From Monocercomonoides exilis (taxonomy: Eukaryota > Preaxostyla > Oxymonadida > Polymastigidae): 64,000 nucleotides of DNA. The stretch spans positions 806,001 through 870,000 of the forward strand of contig LSRY02000035.1 of NCBI GenBank assembly GCA_001643675.2, given 5' to 3'. Under the pieces are notes generated by a model. The model saw only the letters and a program-made list of their open reading frames with translations, had not been told where the DNA came from and ran no database searches. Both the position numbers and the translations under genes were made by a program. The number at the start of each line of letters is the position of its first letter. Positions within the stretch are counted from its first letter, which is position 1. Below, piece by piece: positions 1 to 11,706 of this stretch.

Positions 1-598
1 CCTGTGAACTTTTTTTTCAATTGATTCATTTATTTGAATGGTCAATTCTTTTTGAAATTCAGTGAAAAAAAATATAAATATATTGCAAACAAATAAAAGA
101 AAAACATAAATGAGAACGAAATTCATTGATTGTTCACCGCATGCAAGAGATATGTGATAAAGCTGAAAAATGTTTATTGTATTATAACACATTTTTTCAT
201 TTTTATTTTTTATTATCTAAATCAAATAATTGCAGAAGAAGGTTAACCAAAAATCAATAATGATTTCACAATTTCAAAAAATAGAGCTCATCATTTGTCA
301 TTTGTTGTTTTTGCTTTATTTTTCCTTCAACAAGATTCCATCTCATCAAAACATCAAGTATTTGACTTTTTCATTGTTAATAAACATTGTTCACAATCAA
401 AAATAAAAAAAGTTGGATAAAATAATCAAAATATTATTCCTCATTCACAAATTTTTAATTTTTGATGAACTCAAATGAGAAATTTATGTTTATTTATTCA
501 ATAAATAAAGTGAAAATGATCATAACCGTTAAAAATAATAATAAACAAAGTCAACAAATGATAAATGGTTATGATCTTTTCAAAAGAAAAAGAATCAT
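1..598. other. AT-rich flank without a recognisable gene
   Basis: Very AT-rich sequence with many short A and T runs. No reading frame of note and no RNA gene is visible. It presumably holds the upstream region of the gene starting at 599. Confidence 0.6.
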
Positions 599-1711
599 AT
601 GATGAGCATTTTGAGTTTGGGGAAAAATCGTAAGCTATCAAGGGATAAAACATTAAGTGAATTAGGCGTGCATGTTAGTGGAGTAAGCGAAGAAAAGAAA
701 GATGAGCTGTTTGAATTAATGAAAGAAACAGCTAATCTTCTCTGTGGAATTGTGCGTGGAACGATGAAAGAAGAAATCGAGGGTATTCTGAAGGAAGAAT
801 ATGGAATGAGCGAAGGAGACGCATCCACAATCGCTGAAGAAGTTATCGCTGAATATGGCTTGTTATCAAATTTTCAAAAACAATTTCAAATAATAAAATG
901 TCAAAATCTTTTATTGCTTTGTTGTTGTTGTTGTTATTTTTTAGCTTCAAGCGGTTTGCCAAAGAAAAAAGGTGGGGCAGCTTTTGCTTTTGGGAAGGCA
1001 AGAACATCGAGTCAAGCAAATGGGAAATTTTCTGTTCCATCAGCATTTTCTTCGAAAACAGCAAGCTCTTCAAGCACTGACAAAGCTGCTCCAAAGCCAT
1101 TCATGTCGTCATTACCACCAACGGAGAGTTCGGGGACTTTTGGTGGCCCTTCGAAGTTCCCGCCTTCGTTTGGAAGTGCGATGCAAGGGCCTGGGCCAAT
1201 GTTGTCAACTGGACTTTCCGCAGCTGGTCCTTTTTCCTCTGGAATCTCTTTAGCTTTACCAGTTTCTGACGAGCCTTCACTTTCTGTGCCAAGCATGGCT
1301 CCACCAGGATTTCCTGCGCCTGGATTTTCGTCTTCTTCATTTGGGGGTCATTTGTTGATTCCTCCATTTAATCCCTCTGATGAGTCGAGCCCTTTTATCG
1401 GAACATCAGCCAGGATGATTGAAGATGAAGAGAAATTGCAAAAAGAAGAAGATAAAAAAGGGAAAAAGAAAGAGAGAAAACAAGAAAAGAAAAGCAAGAG
1501 CGACAGCGACTCTGACAGTGACTCTGACAGCGATGAGGGATCAGATGACTCAGAGGCGTCTGAAGATGAAAGTGGCTCTGATGAAAGTGGTTCTGATGAA
1601 AGTGGCGCTGATTCATCATCATCGTCGTCGTCAGATGGAGGAAAAGGAAAAGAAGGATATAAAGAAAACAAAAAGCCAGTGAAGGGAAGTTTGCATTCTT
1701 TATTTAAATAA
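599..1711 (+). CDS. Uncharacterised protein with acidic Ser/Asp tail
   Basis: 370 codons if read straight through; function not recognised. The start is the first of two adjacent ATG codons. Residues 1-88 look globular and helical, rich in Glu and Lys. The middle is rich in Ser, Gly, Pro and Phe (repeated FG-, PG- and SF-type pairs), and the end is a Lys-rich then very acidic Ser/Asp/Glu region with a Ser run and a basic end. The stretch near residues 100-115 (Leu run then five Cys from TGT codons) looks intronic: a 90-nt, in-frame intron from GTTATC at 862 to AAG at 951 would remove it and join EYG to GLPKKK. The splice is uncertain because the donor is weak. The Phe-Gly pairs recall nucleoporins or RNA-binding scaffolds, but nothing decides this. 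Confidence 0.6.
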   Translation: MMSILSLGKNRKLSRDKTLSELGVHVSGVSEEKKDELFELMKETANLLCGIVRGTMKEEIEGILKEEYGMSEGDASTIAEEVIAEYGLLSNFQKQFQIIKCQNLLLLCCCCCYFLASSGLPKKKGGAAFAFGKARTSSQANGKFSVPSAFSSKTASSSSTDKAAPKPFMSSLPPTESSGTFGGPSKFPPSFGSAMQGPGPMLSTGLSAAGPFSSGISLALPVSDEPSLSVPSMAPPGFPAPGFSSSSFGGHLLIPPFNPSDESSPFIGTSARMIEDEEKLQKEEDKKGKKKERKQEKKSKSDSDSDSDSDSDEGSDDSEASEDESGSDESGSDESGADSSSSSSSDGGKGKEGYKENKKPVKGSLHSLFK

Positions 1712-1809
1712 AAGATTTTGCTATTTTACGTATTATGTATTTTTTTATTCATTTATTCATTTATTTATTTATTTTGAAATATTTTGTTGTTCGTTATTCA
1801 TTGTAAGAA

Positions 1810-2753
1810 ATGAGAGGGCCACTTCATTTTCTCCCTGAAGAGACAGCTGGGTATAATTCGTCGTTTGACGCAAATATTCAGTTGTTTCAGAAGGAGCGCC
1901 GTATTCGTGTGAATAGATCGTTTTCTGTACCTGTTTGTTTGGGCAATCCATTCAACAAAGGCATTTGGCGTGTGGATCTGCTTGTGGAAGAGGCCAATCC
2001 GTCGTACCGAGGTTTTGCCACACTTCAATTGCGCGAGAGCAACATGAAGAATGCCATCAAGAAGCGCGATTCTTCGCTGAAGCCAAAGAAGTCAAAAAGT
2101 GAGTCAACGAGTCATCAAGCTACAAACCCATTTTCCCCTTCTCCAGGCTGGGGCTCGACTTCGACTATTTCTACGTTTGGGTCGGCGCCGGCGTTCAAAA
2201 GTTCTCGAGGGCCTCCAATCGGAATTAATTCAGAAGGGCAAATATTGTGTCTCCGTGGCTTTGGCCAAACATCAACTTACGTTGACGCTTGGAATCGAGA
2301 TGGAGCACAAGTCGCTTGCGAAGTTAACACAAAGAAGAAAACTGCATCATTTTTTGTTAATCGGAAAAAGCAAGCTGTTGCTATAACAAAGCTGCCAAAA
2401 TGTGTGCAATTTCAGGTATGAAAAATAAAAGTTATAATTTTTGAAGACTGCTTTGTTTGCCAGTCACCAAATCCATTTGACTTGTTTGTATCATATTTCA
2501 ATAATTTTATTTTCATTTTATTTATTATTTTCTTTCTTTCTTTCTATTATATTTATTTTTCAATAACATTATCTTTGCATTTTATATTTTTTTATTAACT
2601 ATTTGATTTTCATATATATGTTGATCAAACTTCTTATTACAGATGACTTTGCATTCTGCAAGATTGTGTGTGAAAGTGCTCAGATTAGATAAAATTAAGA
2701 AACCGACTGGCCCCAAAAAGGTTTCGGGCACAAAAATTTACGAGTTCTCATAA
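1810..2753 (+). CDS. SPRY-like domain protein, two exons
   Basis: Exon 1 is 1810-2415 and exon 2 is 2643-2753, joined in phase across a 227-nt intron (donor GTATGA, acceptor TTACAG), giving 238 aa. Residues about 130-225 match the pattern of the C-terminal half of SPRY/B30.2 folds: a strand with DAWNRDGAQVACEVN, then the hairpin KKTASFFVNRKK, then AITKLPKCVQFQMTLHSA. The second exon supplies the last strands. SPRY domains bind proteins and usually act as recognition modules. A low-complexity Lys/Ser/Thr insert (about residues 85-135) splits the fold. The first 80 residues probably form its N-terminal half. No RING, TRIM or kinase domain is attached. The family call is moderately sure; the partner is unknown. 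Confidence 0.6.
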
Positions 2754-3345
2754 AACAGGTTAAGCACCAAATATCATGGAATGAGGGGGAGATGCTTTTT
2801 GTTTGAAGTTAGTCGCTGTTTTGAAATTACAAATGAGTTATTTTCCTGCTTTTAATTTTCAAATATATCTCACCAAATTGATGCAAATCATTTCGTTCTT
2901 TCAATGCTTTTTCGTGGCAGCAAATATAAAATCAAACATATTCGATCAGAATTTAAAAAAAGCCACCTTTTTTTATTCTTATTTAGAGATTTTTTAACTT
3001 CTTCAGTGTAGAATTGTCTTCGAGAAAATACTTTTCTGTTAATGTTGTTCAAAAATGATTCAAAAATATAAAATAATGAAATTTTTTTCAGACAAGGAAT
3101 GTGTCAATTTGCAGAACAATAAGATGGCCATTAACATTTCACCTTATTTTTTGGGCTCATTTAATTTAGAAAAAAATTTGGCGATATCATATTATCTCTT
3201 ATATAATTCGTCACTCACGAAAATGAAAAAAAAATGGATACACTTTCTGTTTCTTCCTTGGTTACAAGGAGCAAATTGAAGAGGAAATAGCGCATTTTTC
3301 GATAGAAGTTGTATCGCTCAATCCCTATTCGAGAATTGGGGATAA

Positions 3346-3537
3346 ACAACCCCAACTCAAAGAATCTGGAATAATGAACAAGCTGATAGCGATGTGTGCA
3401 ATGGCTGTCTCACTCTTATAGCCCAGAACAAAATTGTTGCCAACAATGGAACTGATGCTGACGCCTCTGGCAGACCACAACAGACCCCATGTTCCACCAT
3501 CGAATACGCTCTCAACGGTTTCATTTCCCTCCTCTAA
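3346..3537 (+). pseudogene. Fragment of a beta-helix-like surface protein
   Basis: A 63-codon open stretch between in-frame stops, with no ATG of its own at the start. It contains CNGCLTLIAQNKIVANNGTD followed by a Gly/Ser spacer and PCSTIEYALNGF. The combination G-T-D, a spacer, then P-C-x-T-I-x-x-A-L is the recurrent pattern I associate with large pectate-lyase-like or Pmp-like repeat proteins of anaerobic protists. Nothing extends it on either side, so it is most likely a relic. The family link comes from memory and should be treated as tentative. Confidence 0.4.
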
Positions 3538-5194
3538 TACACTTCCCTCACACTCCTCACCTCCTCATTCTTTCTCACTCCAATAATAACCTTCTCACAT
3601 TTTGTGCAAAAATCACTAACTTTGTTACAACTGTTTCAACTTCATCATTCTTCAAGGTGATTGAAGTGTCTTTCTTTTGGAGGTCAGGGTGATGGAGTCG
3701 AAAACAACTGAAAATGTTGCAAAGAGCCAACATGCAATTCTTTAATTCAGAATGTGAACAACGAAATAAGAAAATTGTCATGACGAGAACCATCTCATCT
3801 TCTCATTTTCGTTTCAACTTTCAATCAGATATGAATACTCTTTTCTCCAAATTCTTTTCTTCTTCTTCATTGTTTTCATTCTTTGCCTTTCTCTTCATTC
3901 CTTTTGTTTCTTCTTTTTTTTTTTAAGAGAGCACTTGTTTCATCCATTTCATCTCAAAATGCAATTCTTCAATGCTCAATCAAATTCCATCTCTTTCTCT
4001 TCCTTTTTCTTTCTTTTTCTGTTTTTATCTGCATTTTCTTGTTGACTGAGGACGAGAAGATACTTCACTCACATTCTTTTCTCACAATATAATCCAAAAG
4101 TTCTGCTCCAATTGTATTTTCCCTTCATCTGCTTTGTTTCCACATAAATAAATATTTCTTCATTCATCAATCATTTTCTATCCTTATTCTCTTTCCTTAA
4201 CTGATCTCTCTCAATCTTCGCTCAAAATTATTCTTTTCCTTTCTCTCTTCTTTTCTTTTCCATTTTTCTTCAATTCATGAAATAGTCCAAAAATCTATTC
4301 TTCCAAACCCACCTTTTCTCTCAAGCCGAAAACAAATACAAAGCATTCATTCATATATTAAACTTTTTACTTTGGCTTGCTGAAAATGAATTGAAAAGAC
4401 TTAGCGAATGAATTCACAGCTTTGATGCAAATAGTTGATATGTTCAATGGAAAAGTCTTCCTTTGCCTTTTCTCTTCCATTCTCCAATAATTCTGTTTTC
4501 ATTATCATTCAAAATGAAGAAGAAGAAGAAGAAATTCTGTTTGAAACTCTCGTGCTTTTTTTGATGATGATAGAAGAATAAGAAGAACGAAGAAATATCA
4601 AATGTGAAGTGTTTCGTGTTAGTTGACAGTTTGTTGTGAAGATTTTTAAACAAAATGCGTTTTTGGAAAATGGTGTGAAGAAGAAGATGAACAATGATGA
4701 TTTTGTCCGAAAGAGATGAGCTGCATAAGAGAAGGACAATGAACAAGAAATCATCAGCAGAATTGGCAGATAGATGAAATCTTGAAGAATAAATCAGTGA
4801 GTGAGAGTATTGATTGAATTGCTTATGAAGAAGAAGAAGAAGATTCCAATGAAACAAATACCATTTGATATTCAATGTCTGCCTTCTGCTTCAAACATCC
4901 CACAAATTGAATTGCGAATAAAATAGTTGTTCTGTCAGAACATGATAATAATTCTCCAAAAATACACTCATTGAAAAGAAAGTGCCAAATCCATTTCTGT
5001 GAAAGTGACTTGTCTCTCTTTTCGGTTGGACTGACTTTCTTGTCTTCTCTTCGTAACTTTTTTATTCTTTTGCCATCTTCTCCTTGTTTCATTCATCTGT
5101 GTTGATGCGAAGGTCAGAAATGTTTTCCAATAAAAGAATCTCCAAAAGCGATGTCTTTTCGAGCAATGCTCAAAAGGAATGTAATTTGTGCAGA

Positions 5195-5482
5195 TTATCT
5201 CAGTTTTCGCTCATTCCACATCCAGAAGAAGGAAGAAGATGATGACGAATCCAAAAAATAACTTAAAAATGTTGCTGAATCAAAAACATGAAGAAGAAGT
5301 TGAGCAAATATTGTGAATAAAATTCCTCTCTTTGTTGGAGTGACTTGTGGTGAAGTTGAGCCATATGAGAAGAAGTCAGCAGTATTTCCAGCAGAATGCT
5401 CGGCAAAACAAGCATCACCAAAATTGTCAGTATTGTCAGAAAAAATATTTTGTGTGTGTAGAATGAAACATTCATTGACCAT
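5195..5482 (-). pseudogene. Possible second beta-helix surface-protein fragment
   Basis: A minus-strand open frame of about 95 codons reading HSAGNTADFFSYGSTSPQVT and ending in a Ser run and a Trp/Arg tail. The Gly-Ser-Thr segment after an N-T-A-D strand resembles the ends of beta-helix repeats in oxymonad surface proteins. It has no convincing start and no continuation. It could belong to the same decayed locus as the plus-strand fragment at 3346, with a rearrangement in between, or be chance. Confidence 0.25.
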
Positions 5483-8405
5483 TGAAACATTTCTGTTGCG
5501 ACTGGCGCACTATCAGATGGAATGATGCTGATGCATGTAAAATCTTCGAAAGATGAATTTTCACAACGTTTTCCTGTCGGTTCAGCTGAACATGCAATTC
5601 TTATTCGCTTTTTTCTCCCTTTGTCTTCTCAGCTGCTTTGGTGCTCCTTGGCATCAGCTGAAATTGTTGAGTTTCCTTTCTTTTTCCATTCAACAACAAT
5701 TATGCTGACTCTTTCTTTTCCTTCATAAAATATCTCCATTTCCACCATTTGCGTGGGCAATGATAAATGATATTCTCCAATCTGTTGCTTCACCTGACAA
5801 AATCGATGCTGCATCCCATTCGGATGAAGGCCGAGTGTGCCAACCATCCCACAAAGAGTGTCTCATTCCTTCTTCTCTTTTGCTCCCTTTCAGTTATTCT
5901 TCTCCAATAGCAAGTCTTCTTCTTTCTTTCTTTCTTTCTTCCAAAATTATCTTCAATCTTCTCAATCTCATTTCCATCCAGCATGAACCCTTGGTCAAGA
6001 ATATCTTTCTTTTTCTTTTTCTTATTTTTATTTATTATTTTTTCCTTTATCAAAATATTTCCTTGTTTCCATTTCATTTTGATCTTTATCTCTTGTGAAA
6101 ACGCAAAATATGAAGAAATTCAATCAGATGGCGTGAATGAAGAAGAAGAAGAAGAAGAAGAAGAAGAAATTGTGCGATATGAAATGATATCGATACATTG
6201 GAAGAAGAAGATGATGATGCATGAATTGCACGAGATGATTGGTTGTTGAAAAATGTGAAGGCGAATGTTAATAAACAAAAACAAAAATTTTCGCAGAATT
6301 AATCTTTTCCTTCTTTCTTCTTTAATTTTTGCATCTTTTTCTGCCAAATAAGATCCTCCAAATCCATCAAACATTCAGCTCAATCATCCCCCCTCCCCAA
6401 CAAAAAAATAAGAAATATTGAGTGATCCCTTTTTCATTCCATCTTTTCTCCTTTAACTTCCCCTCTTTCACTCAAATCTTCTTACCTCAAAAATAATTCT
6501 TTGTCAAAGCTCGATTCCAGGCATCTTCGAAATATCTCGCATTTCATCTGTCTGTATTTTTTCTTCTTCAAAGCCATCTCATCTTTCGTTCTTTCAGCAT
6601 TCTTAAAACAAAATAATAATAATTACTTCAAAATTAATAACAATATCAAACCTTCAGAACCAATGCTCAAGTCAATAACTATATTTTATTCAGTTGGTAT
6701 CTGTTTTCCTCCAATAAAAATTCATTATTTCTTCCGTTTTCAAGTGTTTCATCATCTGATTCGCAAATCATCCTTTCCATCAGTCATTTCTCCATCAAAT
6801 AAGTCGATTTCTTGCTCTTTTGAAAAATGTAATATTTACGTTTTCTGCTCAATTCCATTCTCATCATTGAAAAATATCCTTGTTTTTCGTCTGAAATTAT
6901 CATCTCCAATTTCCTTCCAAATTCCTTCGTCATGCACACTTTCCATATGAATTCGCTATCCCAACTTTATGATCACCTTACATAATGAGATATAAAGCTT
7001 TCATTCATTTTCATTCATTTCCACCTCCTGCCCTGAAAACAACGCAAAAACAATTAATAAGCAAATATTCATATAAAGAAAAACAAATAAAGGCCAAACT
7101 TCCCTTCGACTGCATTTTGCCAAACAGCCTCATTTCCACAGCCATCATCATTCCAAAAATAAATCAATCTCTTCATTTCTGTCTCAGAATGGAATACAGC
7201 ATGGAATGCATCTCCACAAAATACATAGTGTATCTTACAGAAGGGTCATCTCAGCCCGTACACATTGTGATGCCTGTCCAGAGGTGTTTTTTTTGTTTTT
7301 GGCATGATCATCTCCTTTAATAATATTCTCAACCACCAAAAGAAGAATAACTCGTTTATCTCATCAACACCAGGCACATGAGGGATATGGGGCAGAGAGG
7401 AGATGGAAGAATATTTTTTGTGGCAGGGGGTGGGAGTTGGATGCTTTTTTGAATGTTTATATTTCAAGAATGATTTTTGAATGGAAGAAATTCTGAGACA
7501 GAGGGATGGGGAAGAGTGTGTGGAAATTCGGAGGGGAAAATGTAGTAAATATATAGAGAAGTAACTGGTGATGATGAAGGAATGCTTATTGTTGATTGGA
7601 GAAATGGATTTGGAAAAAAGGAAAAGAGGGCAAAAGTGTGCAAGAAGAAGAATATTCTGAAGTGTTCAAATGGAAAAGGGTGTTTTTTTAGAAGAAAAGA
7701 TTTTTTGGCAGAGAATGGGGAAGATGAAGAAAAGGAGGGAATTAATATTTTCTGAGGTTTTTGTGAGCTGAATGGAAGAGGGGAATGGAAAGGAAAAGAA
7801 TAAGAGAAGAATCATCATTTTCTATTTTTGAGGGGAAAGGCAGAGCAATTACAAAAAGTTAGTGAATTGACTTTGGAAATATTCAGCTTTATTGATTTCC
7901 ACAATCTGTTCGTCTCAAATTTTGTGATTGAATTGTTCGAACAATCTGAAGTTTATTCATCAAGTGAGACGTTTTGGCCAATCAACGACATCAAACAAAG
8001 AGCCCTCATCATCTATTTCAGAAATGATAGTTGACTGATTTCACATTTCAGTCACCACAAATATTCGTTTTTTTCGACTTCTTCCTCTTCTTCCTTCTCC
8101 TCTCAACTTCTTCTGCTTCATCTGTGTTGCATTCCACACATTTCAAGTTGAATCAAAGAATAGACCAACAAATGTATTTTAATTATTCAATTCTACAGAG
8201 CTGCCGTGCGAGCCAAAAATTACATCGTTCGCTTTTCCTGCTCTTTACATCATCATCATTGTCGATGCCTTCTGTGGGATTGCTGAACGTGCATCTAAAC
8301 TACTTTCCTCTTCCATAACAGAGCATTCCGCTCTGCTACAGCACTTCGTGCGGCTTCCGCGCTCCGGCTGTGCTGAACAGCGTGAATGAGGCGAATGGGC
8401 ATCGA

Positions 8406-9977
8406 ATGAGAAATGGCGGTGGAAGAGGGAAGGAGCTTCAAGGCACATTGCGTTCATCCGCTCGCTTTATGACACCGCCAAGAAGCGAAGAGAGAGAAGT
8501 TCAAGTTCAAATGGAAGAGGCAAAGAAGGTGGATTTCAGAAGCAAATTGAGTGCAGAGGAGAGGAAAGGAAGACAGCAGGAAGAGCCAAAAGCGAAGACG
8601 AAGACGAAACAGAAAGACGAGTTTTGCACATCGCAAATTGATGCTTTCGACACAAAACTTGCACAGGCAGCAACAGAAGGGAGGAGGGACAGAGGAAGAG
8701 AAATGAACATCATCAGAAAATTTTCTCGTTCTACAGCACACTCTCATCTGCCCAGCTGCACACTCAACGCATCATATCTTCCTCGACAATTGCAACCAAT
8801 CTTTTTTCCTTCCTTTCCACACTCCCAATTATATGCCCCTTCTATTTTTGTTGGATCCCCACCGAAGATTCTCAGACATTCATCTCCTTCAATTTCTTCT
8901 TCTTCTTCTATTTCTTCCTTCTCGCTTCCACCGCTTGTAACTGTGCCGATCCCTCGTGCGATTCTCTGGAAGAGCAGATTGGGCAATGCAGGTGTGTTTG
9001 CAAGCAGCAGCGTGTCAGCGACGAGGGATGTGTTTGAGCCACAGAGCATCCTTCTGAACTATGCAGCGTATGTGGCTAGCCAGGGGATTCGTGTGGGTGG
9101 GGAGAAGGAGGGGAAGGAAGGGAAGAAGGATGAGAAGAGGAGTGCAAATGAGTTTGTGTGTGATAAAGATGAAAAGGGATCGTTGTATCTGACAGATAAA
9201 TGCATAGATAATGAGAAAAATGAAGAAGAAGAGGAGGAAGAGGAAGAAGAAGATGGATTTGACAAAGACATTAGAAAGGCTCAGAAAGAAAGAGGAGCAA
9301 AAGAAAAGATGAAAACAACAAAAGAGAAGAATAGGCCTGTAACGATTCTAACCACGCTTTGCTCAGATTTTCTGCCTGAAATCAAAAATCGAAAAAGGAT
9401 TCAGCAGCAAATTATCGAAACACCATTCACTTTCTCAACATTTGCGTCTGCAAGTTCATCAACTTCATTCACTTCTTCTTCATTTCCCACTTCATCATCA
9501 TCATCAACTTCTTCTTCTCTTTCTTCTTCTTCATCTTCTTCTATTTCTTCCTTCTCTTCTCTGAACATTTCAAACAGTTCTTCATCTTCACCTTCCTCTA
9601 AATCATCTTCTGAAGCAAACACTTTCACATCCGTCTCTGTTATATCTCTTTCCTCTCCTTCCTCTCCTACCTCTCCTTTGAATTCCTCCACCACATCACA
9701 ACCTTCTTCTCACTTGCATTCTTCATCTTCCACACACGCAAATGATTCTCAGCTTTCTTCCTCAAACTCTATTTCAAATGCAATTTCTCTTTCTTCTCCT
9801 GCTTCTCCTTCCTCTTCTTCTTCTTCTTCTTCTTCTTCTTCTTCTTCTTCTTCTTCTTCTTCTTCGTCTTCTTCTTCTTCTTCAATTTGTTATTATTATT
9901 GTTGTTGTTGTTGTTGGTTTTTTTTTTTTTTAGTGACCGACAAGCAGGTAATGATTTGTCAGGTCAGACAGGTTTAA
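8406..9977 (+). CDS. Uncharacterised Ser/Glu-rich low-complexity protein
   Basis: The frame is open from 8319 (after TAA). The first in-frame ATG is at 8406, giving 523 aa unspliced. An acceptor-like TAACAG at 8317-8322 means an upstream exon is possible. The first 100 residues are charged, Arg/Lys/Glu-rich. Residues about 130-225 are mixed hydrophobic, followed by a Lys/Glu-rich region with eleven Glu in a row, then some 180 residues dominated by Ser. The 3' end reads through TGT/GTT repeats into Cys and Phe runs; a 45-nt intron at 9889-9933 (GTTATT to TTTTAG) keeps frame and gives the end ILTDKQVMICQVRQV. No domain is recognisable. Because its sense strand is low-complexity, it may not be a real gene. 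Confidence 0.4.
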   Translation: MRNGGGRGKELQGTLRSSARFMTPPRSEEREVQVQMEEAKKVDFRSKLSAEERKGRQQEEPKAKTKTKQKDEFCTSQIDAFDTKLAQAATEGRRDRGREMNIIRKFSRSTAHSHLPSCTLNASYLPRQLQPIFFPSFPHSQLYAPSIFVGSPPKILRHSSPSISSSSSISSFSLPPLVTVPIPRAILWKSRLGNAGVFASSSVSATRDVFEPQSILLNYAAYVASQGIRVGGEKEGKEGKKDEKRSANEFVCDKDEKGSLYLTDKCIDNEKNEEEEEEEEEEDGFDKDIRKAQKERGAKEKMKTTKEKNRPVTILTTLCSDFLPEIKNRKRIQQQIIETPFTFSTFASASSSTSFTSSSFPTSSSSSTSSSLSSSSSSSISSFSSLNISNSSSSSPSSKSSSEANTFTSVSVISLSSPSSPTSPLNSSTTSQPSSHLHSSSSTHANDSQLSSSNSISNAISLSSPASPSSSSSSSSSSSSSSSSSSSSSSSSSICYYYCCCCCWFFFFLVTDKQVMICQVRQV

Positions 9978-10444
9978 ACAAAAAAATAAATAAATAGGAA
10001 ATGTTCATACATCTCCCTCATATTTTGTCAATTCCGATTCCAGTATAAATAATACTTTGCGATCATAGAATCCATAACAACAATCTAAAAAATATTAAGC
10101 GTTATAAACCTTCATATTATTTAGTTAAAAATGTCAATGCAGGAAAAAACAGTATTTACACATATTTTTCTATGGTCTTTTTCAGATTTTATTCAACATC
10201 CATTTCTTCTATCCAAACATATGCAAATTCGATATGAATGGCAAAATGACCTTGCTTTCTTCATTCGATTTTTAATAAAAAAATCTGTACATAGGAGACA
10301 GACAACACAAAAAAGTTCACAAGTATGCATTCATTGTTGCATTTGAATTCTGGCTTATTCTGATTAAACTATTTTCTAATAACAGAATTGTTTTTTGGGA
10401 TTGAAGTTTGCGATGAAATTGGACAGAAAGTTAGAATCCTTGAA
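9978..10444. other. Intergenic, possible upstream exon of next gene
   Basis: AT-rich with no clear gene. An acceptor-like TAATAACAG ends at 10385 and the frame of the next gene is open from there, so an unseen short first exon or an untranslated-region intron could lie here. Confidence 0.4.
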
Positions 10445-11706
10445 ATGAATGAAATTGTTGATAGAATGAACAAAGAAGAATTTGAATCCATTTTTAAGAC
10501 AGAACTGCTTGATAAAATACATCAAATGATTGAAAAAAAGAAAATGACAATGGAAAATGCATTATTATTGTTGAAGCATGTTGGATATTGCGAAGTGCTG
10601 AAAGGTGCGTGGGATCTAAAATTTGGAGAATCTTCGTTGAGGAAAAGATTTGAGAAGATGATTATTGATGAAGAAAAGAAGAAAGGAGAAACGAACAAAA
10701 TGCTTTTGTCTGATTTGTGTGAATGTTTCCTTTCTTTAAATTACAGATACTATAACCTTCCAGAAACAGTAACTGAAATTTGTGTATCTTGTATTCTGAA
10801 AGTTGCTTTGAAGAAAGAGGTAAGTGAGGGAGTTCAAAAAGAAGTGGAAGTGGCTCTGCTTGCGCTGAGCAATATTGGTGTATTTAATGTTTGAACATTT
10901 CTGCTTCATTTTTGATGATGTTGTTTTTCTTATTTTTTGATTAGAAAATAAAAAAAGAAATTTTCTTGAATGAAATTAAAGAGATTATGAAATATCATCA
11001 GAAACATCAGAATCTGACTCAACTTGCCAATCAGTCTGCTTGGGGTTTTTTGACTAACAGATTGTTTAACGATGAAATTTTGGAAGAAGTCATCGTGAAT
11101 GAATTGCATTTTGTGAGAGAGGCGAGAAGAGAAATGGAAGAGCTGGTGAAATGTGTGGATTGGAAGAAGAAAAAAGAAGAAGAAAGAAAAGATACGAAAG
11201 AAGAGCTTGTTATATTGAGATGGATACGAACCTTGGAGTTATATTTTCTCTATTGCAAAATGTGGAATGAAGGAAATGCTGGACTTGTCAACAGCATTGT
11301 GCAGGCATTTCGAGCAGCAAAGGATAATTACAGAGACATTGTCAGCCAGTGCATAAAATCATTAAGTTATACTGTGAATAGCAGAAATGTGAAAGTTGAA
11401 GACTTGCTGAAAGGAAGAGCTATTGATGCTGTTTTTGAGGAGATACAGAGGCCAACATTGAATGACGAAATTGCGTATGATGGCTTGCTGTTCTTAATGA
11501 ATGTTTCAGAGAAATTGAAAGAAGAGGAGGATTGCAAAATGGAAGAAACGAAAAGAAAGGCAACAAAAAGGAAAACATTTGAAAAGTTGGAAGAAGAAGG
11601 ATATGAAGATATCATCATTAGCTTTTATGAAAGATTTGATTTTCTCAACGACAATTCTTTTTATGAATTATCGTTGGATGTTGCAGACTATTTTGTAAAT
11701 GATTAA
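10445..11706 (+). CDS. Two-exon lineage-specific family protein
   Basis: Exon 1 is 10445-10888 (ATG at MNEIVDRMNKEEF; the frame is open back to 10388) and exon 2 is 10945-11706. They are joined in phase 0 across a 56-nt intron (donor GTTTGA, acceptor GATTAG), giving 401 aa. The protein is all-helical, acidic/basic and rich in Lys and Glu. It contains the blocks MENALLLLKHVGYCEVLKGA, KYHQKHQNLTQLANQSAW, ELVKCVDWKKKKEEER and EEEGYEDIIISFYERFDFL. I recall a large family of this type in Monocercomonoides-like oxymonads, with the same exon split, but no function is known; helical-repeat (armadillo/HEAT-like) folding is possible. The neighbour at 12169-12930 on the other strand is a paralogue whose second exon has exactly the same length. 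Confidence 0.65.

Larger units (their letters stand above)
2754..8318. other. Long gene-poor stretch of decayed sequence
   Basis: About 5.5 kb with no intact gene that I can support. It alternates between pyrimidine-rich stretches (about 3480-4440, 5850-6110, 6370-6900) and purine-rich stretches (about 4500-5300, 7370-7850). These look like remnants of Ser-coding and Phe-coding DNA on either strand. Two pieces resemble fragments of beta-helix surface proteins and are listed separately (3346-3537 plus strand, 5195-5482 minus strand). Stop codons interrupt every frame within a few hundred bases. Confidence 0.45.

Noticed and set aside
4444-4875. Minus-strand frame of 143 codons rich in Phe, Leu and Ser
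   Set aside because: It lies in a purine-rich block with biased composition, has no domain and no splice-consistent extension. It is treated as part of the decayed region.
9401-9694. Minus-strand Glu-rich open frame
   Set aside because: It is the antisense of the Ser-coding TCT/TCA tract in the gene on the plus strand. Similar Glu/Leu antisense frames occur over every Ser-rich gene here.
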